DNA of 64,000 nt from an uncultured Pseudomonadales bacterium (GTDB taxonomy: Bacteria; Pseudomonadota; Gammaproteobacteria; Pseudomonadales; Azotimanducaceae): assembly GCA_951813515.1 (NCBI GenBank), contig OX638346.1, positions 1 through 64,000 of the forward strand. The letters are read 5' to 3'. Below, in pieces: positions 24,449 to 32,843 of the stretch. Position 1 is the first letter of the stretch; each line of letters starts with the position of its first letter. The notes beneath the pieces were generated by a model that was not told where the DNA came from, did no database searches, and worked only from the letters and a program-made list of their open reading frames with translations. The translations under genes were made by a program, and so were the position numbers.

Positions 24449-26110
24449 ATGGCTGATTCCATGTCGCGCAGAAGCACTGATTCCCTAGCCAGGCCCAACC
24501 TCATACGCCCCTTTGAACTTGATCCGGATGCGCTGGAATGGACCGGACGTTGGCTGGGCGAAACGATCTGGCAGTTACTGAACGCTGCGCGCGACGGAGA
24601 CACCGCCAGGCTGCGCGCGATGCTCGAAGACGACCCGACGCTGGTCAGGGCGGAGTTCTGGTACACGCCGCCGCTGCACTTGGCGGTGCGCGAGGGCCAT
24701 CTGGACGCCACGCGCACGCTCCTGGACGCTGGCGCGGATATATTCCACCGCTCGCTGTACGCGCAGGAAACCCTCCTTCAAATGGCCCTCGACCGCGGCC
24801 ACGACGAGGTCGCCAACTTTCTGCGCGACGAGTTGGGACGTCGTGTCTCCTCCTCCGGCGCCCGCCACGCTATCCATGACGCCGTATCCGCCGGCGATGC
24901 CGACACTGTGGAGGAGCTCCTCGCGAAAGAACCCGACCTGGTGAATCGCGGCGATCACCTGGGCCGGAGACCCTTGCACTTCGCCGTCGAAGCCGGTCGC
25001 GCGGACCTTGTCGACCGTCTCATCGACCTCGGTGCTGAGATCGATGCGTCGGGATTCAGCAGCGACGACCGTCTCGGCGGCACCGGATTCCGGCCGGTGG
25101 TTCTGGCGCTCTGGCACCATCCCTACTGGCAGCAGCGCAACGACTATGCCATCGCCCGCCAGTTGCTCGAGCGGGGGGCGCGCTATTCGATTACCGTCGC
25201 CGCCGCCCTGGGCGAGGAGGAGCGCGTGGGCGAACTGCTGGCATCGAATGCGGGTCTTGCAAACGAGCAGGAACCGGGCGGCAAGCGGCCACTTTCAGCC
25301 GCCGCCGAGCGCAACCATATTGGCATCGTCAAGCGCCTACTCGACGCGGGGGCGGATCCCAATCTCGACGAAGGTCCCAACTGCCCGAAGGGTTACGCCC
25401 TGTGGGCGGCGGCACATCTCGGTTTCTTCGAAGTCGCGCAGATGCTCCTCGATGCGGGCGCGGATCCCAATGCCGACGTGGAGTCGTCGGGGACACCCAC
25501 CGGGACGCCGAACAAGGAAATGCGCGCCCTCCTCTACCGACACGGAGGACGCATGCCACTGGCGATGCACTTCCACGAGGGCAACATCGACACCATCGCC
25601 GCCCTGCTCGACACGAAACCCGAACTGTTCGACGAGATGCGCGTAACGGAGGGTTTCACCATGGCGGTGTCCGCGGGCCACGACGCACTCGTCCGCCTCA
25701 TGCTGGCGCGCGGCTTGCGTCTCCCCGCCTCGGTCACCTACTGCCAGGCCTACCTGTGGCGATCACTCGACCTCGCCCGGTTACTACTCGACCACGGGAT
25801 GAACCCCAACCTGCCCAACTGGCAGCAGGTACGCCCGCTGCACTACATCGCCGAGAAGGGCGACATCGATGCGGCACGACTGTTTCTCAGCTACGGCGCC
25901 GACCCCAACGCCATCGACGAGGAGTACCGCACCACGCCCCTCGGCTGGGCGGCGCGACGTGGACAAACCGAATTCGTCCGCTTCGGGTTGGCGAACGGTT
26001 TCGATCCGGCGCTGCCCGGGGTGCCAGCCTGGGCGAGCCCGTTGGCCTGGGCTAAACGCAGGAGCCACGAGGAAGTTGCCAAGTTGCTCGAAAGCCAAGT
26101 CACGAGTTGA
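24449..26110 (+). CDS. Ankyrin-repeat protein
   Basis: A protein of 553 residues built from ankyrin repeats with the canonical LLDAGADPN and PLHLAVREGH motifs at about residues 75-100, 150-185, 255-285, 300-325, 445-475 and 490-510. The N-terminal 40 residues are non-repeat. No signal peptide, catalytic motif or transmembrane helix is seen, so a cytoplasmic protein-binding scaffold is likely. It is divergent from the nucleotidyltransferase pair with only 34 bases between start codons. Bacterial ankyrin proteins range from host effectors to housekeeping stress proteins, and nothing here separates these. Confidence 0.9.
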   Translation: MADSMSRRSTDSLARPNLIRPFELDPDALEWTGRWLGETIWQLLNAARDGDTARLRAMLEDDPTLVRAEFWYTPPLHLAVREGHLDATRTLLDAGADIFHRSLYAQETLLQMALDRGHDEVANFLRDELGRRVSSSGARHAIHDAVSAGDADTVEELLAKEPDLVNRGDHLGRRPLHFAVEAGRADLVDRLIDLGAEIDASGFSSDDRLGGTGFRPVVLALWHHPYWQQRNDYAIARQLLERGARYSITVAAALGEEERVGELLASNAGLANEQEPGGKRPLSAAAERNHIGIVKRLLDAGADPNLDEGPNCPKGYALWAAAHLGFFEVAQMLLDAGADPNADVESSGTPTGTPNKEMRALLYRHGGRMPLAMHFHEGNIDTIAALLDTKPELFDEMRVTEGFTMAVSAGHDALVRLMLARGLRLPASVTYCQAYLWRSLDLARLLLDHGMNPNLPNWQQVRPLHYIAEKGDIDAARLFLSYGADPNAIDEEYRTTPLGWAARRGQTEFVRFGLANGFDPALPGVPAWASPLAWAKRRSHEEVAKLLESQVTS

Positions 26111-26188
26111 TACCGCGGAGCAACCGATCTCGACGTCGTCCGTTGATAGAGTCTGATGTATGAACTGATGAACGTGTTGACCCGAACG

Positions 26189-26464
26189 ATGACCCAGCAG
26201 TACTCAATTGCACATGCCCGCGGCAACCTCCCGAGCCTGATTCGGGAAGCTGAAAACGGCCGAACGGTGGAGCTGACGCGATGCGGCGAACTCGTCGCCG
26301 TGTTGGTTGGACGCCGAACATTCGAACCGCTCTCCACAGGTCGACGCGGATTCGTGGATGCCTATCGGGACTCCAGAGAGGCCTTTGACCTCAATGCGCT
26401 CGCCCTGGATCCGGACGAACTGTTTGAAGGCACGCGGGATGCGGTATCCGGGCGCCGAATATAG
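26189..26464 (+). CDS. Phd/YefM-type antitoxin (orphan)
   Basis: About 91 residues from the ATG at 26189; an upstream ATG at 26156 adds 11 residues. The N-terminus has the Phd/YefM pattern (YSIAHARGNLPSLIREAENGRTVELTRCGELVAVLV), which in the family forms the dimeric DNA-binding fold; the C-terminus neutralises the toxin. No intact toxin gene follows. A frame overlapping and following the stop encodes a PIN-like C-terminal fragment (see 26452-26538), suggesting toxin loss. Confidence 0.75.
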   Translation: MTQQYSIAHARGNLPSLIREAENGRTVELTRCGELVAVLVGRRTFEPLSTGRRGFVDAYRDSREAFDLNALALDPDELFEGTRDAVSGRRI

Positions 26465-26538
26465 GAGATTTCCAAGATTTCGGCGGGCGGCGGGTCGAAA
26501 GTTGGGCGCGAGCAAAAGGCAAGACACGGCACTACTGA
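26452..26538 (+). pseudogene. Possible C-terminal relic of a PIN (VapC-like) toxin
   Basis: In the frame beginning at 26452 the sequence reads NIGDFQDFGGRRVESW before a stop at 26536-26538. This resembles the conserved tail of PIN toxins (an N..DF motif, then a hydrophobic-x-W ending). No PIN catalytic core is present between it and the antitoxin. The match is short and could be chance. Confidence 0.3.
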
Positions 26539-26563
26539 CGGACCAACTGCGAGCGGAACATCC

Positions 26564-27949
26564 GTGACCCCGCGGCCACCTGCTGGCATTGGCGTTACCG
26601 CCATTTGGCTGTTGTGGCTGGCACCAGCAGCCCTGGCCGATACGAACCGCACGGTCGCCCAACCCTCTCTCGAATCGGCGGTCCTGAAACCCCGCGAAGT
26701 TCTCGGCAACCTCGAGTGCACCATGTTGGCCGGGCGGGGCGCCGCCAGCGGCTCCGCGGTGGTGGTCGTGAGGTCAGAAACGGGCGCCAGGTTTTCCGTT
26801 GTGGACGGTGGAGGCAGCTTGGTGGCGGGGACCCTGCCGTTCAGGCCTCACCAATTCCGGCTGGGACGGCAGCAGGACGGCACCCCCGTAGTAGGGCTCG
26901 GAGATCTTCGCCTCAACTCCAAGCAGTTTCGTCCGGTGGCCTCACCCGAACCTGTGCGCGTGTACGTAGGCGAGCAAATTGCGTATGACTCGGACAAGGC
27001 CTGGGACTTCCTCGTGGCGCACGATGGTTCGTCATTCGCGGTCCATGAACCGATTGCCGGCGGTGCCTCCCGGCTGGTTGTGCATGACCTTGAACTCGGC
27101 AAAGAGCGTTACTTCGACCTGGGTACCCGTATGACGCCGGTCAACCCATACGAGCGTGATCACATGATGTTCTACACCCTGGACACCAGCGAGATCATGT
27201 TTCAGTCCACGCGCGCCGATGCCATGGGCATAGGGACCTACTGGTTCTACCCCCGCAACGACGGACCAGTCGGGCGAGTTGCCGTAGAAGATGACTTCGG
27301 CGCAGTGCTCATTTCGCGCCGCGAGGGCTATTTCGCGCATCGATCGGGAGACCTGATGTCCGACGGCAGGTGGAGACTCACCAGACGCACGTTCGACGCC
27401 ACCAATGCCACCATTGATGTCGTGTGGAGCAGGACGCTAGACCTCGAAGAGTTCTCCGGCAGGATGTCCCTATCGGACAACGGCCGGTGGTTGGGCGTGC
27501 ATGGATGGAACTTCCACGTGCTGGACACCCAGATCGGCGATACCGTATTCAGGTATCGCACCGCGGGCTATCCGCCGCAGCACTTGCCGAGGCTGGTCAG
27601 CGTGGTTGGAGAAGGCGCATCTGCGTCCGATGTCGGAAGACTGGGTAGCATCACCTTCCAGGGCGACAACATGCTTTTCTTCCGACAGTTCGGCCGGTAT
27701 TACTGCTTCACGCCACCTGGAGAGGAATACGATGATCTCCGCTATCGGAAGTGCCTACGTCACCATAGGAAGACCGGTCGCTACAAGGCCGTATACGACG
27801 TCTACGACATGAAAACGATCTCGCTGGACGCCCAGCCGACCTATCGGGCCGAAGTGTACCGGGAGACCAACTGCATGGAGGGGAACATGCCTTTCCAGGG
27901 GCTGCAACGCGTTGGCGAGAAACTGACGTATCTGAGCGAACCCCGCTAA
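26564..27949 (+). CDS. Secreted protein of unknown function
   Basis: A protein of 461 residues with a GTG start and a clear signal peptide (VTAIWLLWLAPAALA, cleaved before DTNR). The mature part is beta-rich, with repeated W/Y-G-V patterns. It contains two cysteine pairs near the C-terminus (YYCFTPPGEEYDDLRYRKCL, and NCMEGNMPF) that could form disulfides in the periplasm. I do not recognise a family. A beta-propeller-like fold is a guess from the regular spacing of aromatic strands. It follows the orphan antitoxin at 100 bases but there is no sign of shared function. Confidence 0.65.
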   Translation: MTPRPPAGIGVTAIWLLWLAPAALADTNRTVAQPSLESAVLKPREVLGNLECTMLAGRGAASGSAVVVVRSETGARFSVVDGGGSLVAGTLPFRPHQFRLGRQQDGTPVVGLGDLRLNSKQFRPVASPEPVRVYVGEQIAYDSDKAWDFLVAHDGSSFAVHEPIAGGASRLVVHDLELGKERYFDLGTRMTPVNPYERDHMMFYTLDTSEIMFQSTRADAMGIGTYWFYPRNDGPVGRVAVEDDFGAVLISRREGYFAHRSGDLMSDGRWRLTRRTFDATNATIDVVWSRTLDLEEFSGRMSLSDNGRWLGVHGWNFHVLDTQIGDTVFRYRTAGYPPQHLPRLVSVVGEGASASDVGRLGSITFQGDNMLFFRQFGRYYCFTPPGEEYDDLRYRKCLRHHRKTGRYKAVYDVYDMKTISLDAQPTYRAEVYRETNCMEGNMPFQGLQRVGEKLTYLSEPR

Positions 27950-28084
27950 CCAAACCCACACTGCCGCTACCAGTCCTCCAGTCGAGGCGTTTCCCGCAGG
28001 GTGGGTAGCGTCTCGCCATCGCATCGACCGTCGGTGTTTCGGACACCTTCCCCGACCTACGTGGTTAACGTATAGTTGTGAACC

Positions 28085-28405
28085 GTGCTGTTCATAGAGA
28101 CATCGACATTCACCAGGCTACTGCCCAGACATCTCGACGACGACAGCTACGGGGCTCTGCAGACCTTCCTGAGCACCCACCCGGAAGCTGGCGACGTCAT
28201 ACGCGGCTCCGGTGGCATACGGAAGATCCGGTGGGCGGCCACGGGACGCGGGAAGCGCGGCGGTAGCCGCGTGATCTACTACTGGCTAGCGAAGGAGGAC
28301 CACATCTACATGCTCACACTTTATGGGAAAGGCGCGAAGGCCGATCTGACGTCGGCGGAACGCGACGCGTGGCGCAAGGCCGTGGAGGAAATCGACAATG
28401 GATGA
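28085..28405 (+). CDS. RelE/HigB-type toxin
   Basis: A protein of 106 residues with a GTG start. It has the RelE/ParE fold pattern of HigB-2-like toxins: GGIRKIRWAATGRGKRGGSRVIYYW, then a YMLTLYGKGAKADLT strand, where basic residues line the RNA-binding face in the family. It lies first in the pair and overlaps the antitoxin gene by eight bases, the inverted toxin-first order of higBA. It probably cleaves mRNA on the ribosome. A TATA-like hexamer (GTATAG) sits just upstream. Confidence 0.83.
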   Translation: MLFIETSTFTRLLPRHLDDDSYGALQTFLSTHPEAGDVIRGSGGIRKIRWAATGRGKRGGSRVIYYWLAKEDHIYMLTLYGKGAKADLTSAERDAWRKAVEEIDNG

Positions 28406-28712
28406 ACGCAACATCGCGGCAGAGGTGCTCGACGGCCTCCGCGAAATCAGAGAGCACCGGTCGGGCAGGCGGACGCTCCGAACCACCCACGTTGAACCCC
28501 GGCCGCTCCCCGAGCTCACACCGGACGCCATCCGCAGGATCCGTGCCAGCTTGGACATCTCCAGGGCCGTATTCGCCCACATGATCCGGGTCCCGGTCCG
28601 CACCGTTGAAGGGTGGGAACAGGGCAGGTCCAGCCCGCCTCACTCGGCCACGGCGCTCATCCTCATGGCGGAGAAATACCCTGACACCTTCGAGCGCCTA
28701 GCCTCCCTGTAG
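28398..28712 (+). CDS. Xre-family antitoxin (HigA-like)
   Basis: A protein of 104 residues. The C-terminal half is an Xre helix-turn-helix (TPDAIRRIRASLDISRAVFAHMIRVPVRTVEGWEQG), where the V-x-T-V-x-x-W-E-x-G segment is the standard recognition-helix region of HigA-like antitoxins. The N-terminal half is likely the toxin-binding arm. It overlaps the toxin gene by eight bases and should autoregulate the pair. Confidence 0.85.
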   Translation: MDERNIAAEVLDGLREIREHRSGRRTLRTTHVEPRPLPELTPDAIRRIRASLDISRAVFAHMIRVPVRTVEGWEQGRSSPPHSATALILMAEKYPDTFERLASL

Positions 28713-28846
28713 TATCTGCTCGACACGGGAAGTGCCTTATCCACGACCCATCCGATATCATAAACTCCCGCGCAACGAGTCCTTCATGCCCTCCACCTGC
28801 ATGTAGTCGGAAAATCTCGCTGGACTGAATGGAAGCCCTCGGCGGC

Positions 28847-29899
28847 TTAGATCTGCAGTGCCGTGGAGACGTCCGGCACGTCGGCCCAGCGGCCCGGATC
28901 CGTGTGTCGCATGATCGCGATGGTCTTGATCACTTCGGGATTCGCCAGGCCGTGCGGCTTCTTGCCGGTCAGGACGAAGATGATGTTCTCCGCCTGCATG
29001 ACGGACGTTTCCGCGATGAACACCGGAGACATGGCGGCGACGTGCGGCGTCACGTAGCAATTCGGAAGACGCAGGAGCCGGCTGTCGGAAGGCAATGGTT
29101 CGATTTCCGTGACGTCGAGTGCGGCGGCTTCGATTTCGCCAGCTTCCAGGGCATCGGCAAGCGCTTCCTCACTGACGATGGGTCCTCGGGCGGTGTTGAC
29201 CAGCAACGCTGTGGATTTCATGCGCTTGAAGGTTTCGGCATCGAAAAGGTACTGGGACTCGGCCGTCGCCGCGCTGTGAATGGTGATGTAGTCCGCCTCG
29301 GCGGTCAGCGTCTCGAAGTCCACCAGCGTCACGCCGTACAGGTCGCCGGCAAGCTGGTTGACGTACGGGTCATAGGCAAGAATGCGGTTGACCCCGAATC
29401 CCCGTGCGCGGTTGGCAAACGCGCGACCGATGTTGCCGAAGCCCACGATGCCGACAGTGTGACCGGCCAACCGACGCATGGACGTGGTGAAGGTGCCCCG
29501 CGAGGCCGGATCGTCCGCCCAGGCACCGGCGCGCGTGCTCGTGACGGCATCGTACAGGCGCCGGGTCATCGACAACAGCAGCGACATCGCATGATCGGCG
29601 ACCTCGGTGGTGTTCGAACCCGGCACGTTGCACACCATTACCCCGAGCTGCGTAGCCGCTTCAAGGTCGATGGAATCCACGCCGACGCCGAAACGGCTGA
29701 CCGCCTTGAGGTTCGGGCAGGACTCCATCACTCGCCGCGTCGTCGGCGGCAGGATGCCCACCTGCGCACCGTCGGCGTCGCCGATCATTTCGATCATCTC
29801 GTCCTCGGTCCGGCAGCCGCCGTCGCTGACCTCGATTCCCGCCGCCTCGTAAAGTTCTTTCTGTCGGTCCCGGGCCCCGCCCTGCAACACTACTTTCAC
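28847..29899 (-). CDS. D-2-hydroxyacid dehydrogenase (SerA-like)
   Basis: A protein of 350 residues. Its NAD-binding domain carries GHTVGIVGFGNIGRAFANRARGFG near residue 148. A substrate domain precedes it (SRFGVGVDSIDLEAATQLGV). The catalytic residues of the family are visible as an arginine in NTARGP near 236, a glutamate near 265 and a histidine in TPHVAA near 290. It reduces or oxidises 2-hydroxyacids such as phosphoglycerate, but lacks the ACT or ASB domains of regulated SerA, so the substrate is open. It is transcribed alone; an inverted repeat at 29938-29953 lies about 40 bases upstream. Confidence 0.87.
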   Translation of the reverse strand: MKVVLQGGARDRQKELYEAAGIEVSDGGCRTEDEMIEMIGDADGAQVGILPPTTRRVMESCPNLKAVSRFGVGVDSIDLEAATQLGVMVCNVPGSNTTEVADHAMSLLLSMTRRLYDAVTSTRAGAWADDPASRGTFTTSMRRLAGHTVGIVGFGNIGRAFANRARGFGVNRILAYDPYVNQLAGDLYGVTLVDFETLTAEADYITIHSAATAESQYLFDAETFKRMKSTALLVNTARGPIVSEEALADALEAGEIEAAALDVTEIEPLPSDSRLLRLPNCYVTPHVAAMSPVFIAETSVMQAENIIFVLTGKKPHGLANPEVIKTIAIMRHTDPGRWADVPDVSTALQI

Positions 29900-29937
29900 C
29901 GGATCTCCTCTGATTGATGGATGAAGTTCTTACTGAC

Positions 29938-29953
29938 GCCAATCGCAATTGGC
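29938..29953. promoter_or_regulatory. Inverted repeat upstream of hydroxyacid dehydrogenase
   Basis: GCCAAT-CGCA-ATTGGC is a perfect inverted repeat with a four-base centre, about 40 bases upstream of the start at 29899 on the opposite strand. It could be a repressor site. A second repeat GGCGGA...TCCGCC lies at 29995-30014. Neither matches a regulator I can name. Confidence 0.3.
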
Positions 29954-30176
29954 AGAGAAATAATACTGTTTTTCAACAGGTTGTCAGGGTGTTGGGCGGA
30001 GCGGACGTTCCGCCGGTTTCATGGGGGTTCCCCAGAACACCTCTTCGTTTAGCCATGTTATGACAACTTCCTGCTTTAACCTAAGGTATGTGCCTCATTT
30101 GTGTGTTGTGAGCCTCGCCGTCCAGCGAGGCGTTCTATACTCGTCCCGCTCCCATTCCCTACCGAGATACGGTTCA

Positions 30177-31448
30177 ATGACAGGATCCGCGATGCCCCTC
30201 GTCCTCTTGCTCGTGCTGATTTCAGCAGGAGGCGCAACCTCCGCCACAGGCAGTGAGATCGGCGACCAGCAGGAAAAGGAAGCATCTATGGCCACCACGC
30301 TTGAGTTGCCTCGCGCAACGCCGGAAGAGGTGGGAATGTCGGGAGTTCGACTGGACAAGGTCAGCGACGTTGTCCAGAAGTTCATCGACGAAAGCCGCAT
30401 ACAGTACGCCGTAGTCGGTGTCGCCCGGCGTGGCAAGGTGGTCTATTTCGAGGCACAGGGCGTCTCCAACCAAGAGCCCGTGCAGAAGGATGCGATGTTC
30501 CACATGGCTTCATCCACCAAGCCGATCCTGGGTGTTGCGGCGATGATGGTGATCGAGGAGGGCCTCATCAGTCCGTCTGATCCCGTCGAGAAATACATCC
30601 CCGAGTTCAAGGGCATCAAGGTGGCTGTCCTCGACGAGAAGGCCGACAAGAAAACCAGCGGCAAGAAAGGTTTCGAGAAAGAACCCGGGTATCGACTGGT
30701 CGACGCCCATCGTCCCGTCACCATTCACGATCTGCTAACGCACACCTCCGGAATCTCGGGTAGAGCCCTCGGCAGGACTCGGGAGATACAGCACGAAGGC
30801 GACACCCTGGCCACATGGATACCGATAGTCGCCGAAGGGCCGCTTAATTTTCAGCCGGGAACACGCTGGGGCTACGGCGGTGGCCTCGATGTGGTCGCGA
30901 GAGTCATCGAAATCGTATCCGGCATGCCATTCAACGAGTTCGTTCAGAAACGCATCTTCGACCCGCTGGACATGAAGGATACGCACTGGATCGTGCCGAA
31001 AGACAAACTGCATCGCATGCTGGTGTTCGTCGAAGGCAAGGCTGGCACGCCCACCACCTATTTTTCGGGTTCGTGGGGCCTCGTCAGCACTGCCCGCGAC
31101 TACCTACATTTCGAGCAGATGCTGGTCAACAAGGGCGAACTGTTCGGCAATCGGCTGCTCAAACCGGAGTCGGTCGAGATGATGTCCACCAACCAGGCGG
31201 GCGACCTCTTCGACAACGGCGGAAAAGGTGGCGCTGGCGTTGCTTTTGGCTACACGGTATCCATCACGGTGGATCCGGAGGTGGCGAACACGGGCCGAAG
31301 CACGGGGGCCTTCGGCTGGGGTGGTGCTGCCGGAACCGTCTCCTGGACGGATCCCAAAGAGGAGTTGGCCGCGGTCATCATGGTTCAGCAACTCACGGAA
31401 ATGCCGTTGAGGATTGCAGAGGCGATTGGCGCGGCCATCGACGACTGA
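30177..31448 (+). CDS. Serine hydrolase, class C beta-lactamase/esterase family
   Basis: A protein of 423 residues from the ATG at 30177, chosen because a signal peptide follows (MPLVLLLVLISAGGATSA); the longer frame from 30021 puts non-coding sequence ahead of it. The active-site motif SxxK is SSTK (112-115). The second-motif tyrosine is probably in the WGYGGGLD block near 237, and a GWGG block near the end replaces the KTG motif. Members are secreted esterases, D-aminopeptidases or penicillin-binding-like proteins; resistance is not implied. It is convergent with the sulfatase, three bases apart. Confidence 0.86.
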   Translation: MTGSAMPLVLLLVLISAGGATSATGSEIGDQQEKEASMATTLELPRATPEEVGMSGVRLDKVSDVVQKFIDESRIQYAVVGVARRGKVVYFEAQGVSNQEPVQKDAMFHMASSTKPILGVAAMMVIEEGLISPSDPVEKYIPEFKGIKVAVLDEKADKKTSGKKGFEKEPGYRLVDAHRPVTIHDLLTHTSGISGRALGRTREIQHEGDTLATWIPIVAEGPLNFQPGTRWGYGGGLDVVARVIEIVSGMPFNEFVQKRIFDPLDMKDTHWIVPKDKLHRMLVFVEGKAGTPTTYFSGSWGLVSTARDYLHFEQMLVNKGELFGNRLLKPESVEMMSTNQAGDLFDNGGKGGAGVAFGYTVSITVDPEVANTGRSTGAFGWGGAAGTVSWTDPKEELAAVIMVQQLTEMPLRIAEAIGAAIDD

Positions 31449-31451
31449 CGA

Positions 31452-32819
31452 TCATTCATCGTCACCGGACTCTTCCGGATAGTCGGCCCCCGCGATGCTC
31501 CTCTCGATACTCGCTTCCCAAACGCTGAGTTCTGCAACCATTCGAGAGGCGATGTCCGGTCGCTGTCTGATCAGGTTGCTGGACTCCGACGGGTCGCCGA
31601 CGACGTTGTAGAGTTCGAATTCGCCGTCCTCGCCACTCGTGTAGTTCCGTACCAGCTTCCAGTCGTTATCCAACCATGCCCGTCCGGCGGTGCACCTGAA
31701 TCCCAACGGCTCTTCGCGCCGCGCGGGCTCGTCGTTCGCAAGGACGGACGCCAGCGAAAGACCGTCGTTCACAGGATTGATGGAATTCGGATCGAGACCC
31801 GCGACATCGATCAACGTCGGAAAGATGTCCGTCGTGGCGGACGGATAATGCGAAACCCGGGGCTCGATGGTCCCCGGCCACTCGATGATCGTCGGCACGC
31901 GTATACCCCCTTCGTAGAGATCCTTCTTGAATCCCCGCAGGTGCCCGGTGGAGTCGGGGTGGACTCCCAGGTGCTCCCCATAGTCGATATCGGTGAGTCC
32001 GCCATTGTCGCTGGTGAACCAGACGAGGGTGTCCTTCGCGATTCCGAGGTCTTGAAGTCCTTGCCGGAGGGTTCCAATGGACCGATCCATGGCCGCCAAT
32101 TCGCCGAGCTGCAGGGCCGAACTCCTATCGGTGCGGTCCAGGTAGGGGGCAACATCCGCCTCTGTCGCGTCGAAGATCCGGTGAGGCGTCGAGTACCAGA
32201 CCACCACGAACACTGGGCGATCCTTCTTGGTTTCCCGGGCAATGAATTTGAGTGCTTCGTCAACGATCACCTCGGAACCGTCACCTTCGAACTGTTCCGG
32301 GACGCCGTTTCGGCTCAGCACCGGGTTCAGGTTGAATTGCGTGGAGATGCTCAGCCAGTAGTCGAAGCCAAGTTCCCCGGGACTGAGCGGGTCGCTTGCT
32401 GGGATCAGGTGATCGGGGTTTCCGCTCCCGTTCAGATGCCACTTGCCGAAGTGCGCGGTGGAATAGCCGGCCTCCCTAAAAGCCGTGGACAACATCATTT
32501 CCTGCTTGTTGATCGGATCACCCACCACGAAAACACCAGTCCGATCGTTGGACCGGCCGGTCAATACGGCGGCGCGGGTTGGTGAGCACATGGGGGCAGT
32601 CGCATAGAACCGATCCATCCGCAAACCGGTTGCCGCCATGTCGTCGAGGTTCGGCGTCTTGAGGAGCGGGTGACCGTAGTAGCCGGTTTGCGTCCAACCG
32701 TGATCGTCGGACATCACCAGTATCACGTTGGGCTTGTCGGCCATTGACGGTACGGACAGCGCTATCGCTCCCCAGAAGACGAGTGATTTGCCAGTCCAAC
32801 TCACAACAGATGCTCCCAT
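31452..32819 (-). CDS. Secreted type I (formylglycine) sulfatase
   Basis: A protein of 455 residues with an N-terminal hydrophobic signal (LVFWGAIALSVPSMA). The metal site begins PNVILVMSDDHG, whose aspartates bind calcium in the family. The key motif is CSPTRAAVLTGR with Cys78, the residue converted to formylglycine, so this is a cysteine-type sulfatase needing a maturation enzyme not in this window. It would desulfate an exported organic sulfate ester; specificity is unknown. Directly upstream, 24 bases away on the same strand, is the secreted esterase. Confidence 0.9.
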   Translation of the reverse strand: MGASVVSWTGKSLVFWGAIALSVPSMADKPNVILVMSDDHGWTQTGYYGHPLLKTPNLDDMAATGLRMDRFYATAPMCSPTRAAVLTGRSNDRTGVFVVGDPINKQEMMLSTAFREAGYSTAHFGKWHLNGSGNPDHLIPASDPLSPGELGFDYWLSISTQFNLNPVLSRNGVPEQFEGDGSEVIVDEALKFIARETKKDRPVFVVVWYSTPHRIFDATEADVAPYLDRTDRSSALQLGELAAMDRSIGTLRQGLQDLGIAKDTLVWFTSDNGGLTDIDYGEHLGVHPDSTGHLRGFKKDLYEGGIRVPTIIEWPGTIEPRVSHYPSATTDIFPTLIDVAGLDPNSINPVNDGLSLASVLANDEPARREEPLGFRCTAGRAWLDNDWKLVRNYTSGEDGEFELYNVVGDPSESSNLIRQRPDIASRMVAELSVWEASIERSIAGADYPEESGDDE

Positions 32820-32843
32820 TTGAGTGAACCTTCCCGAAAAGCC

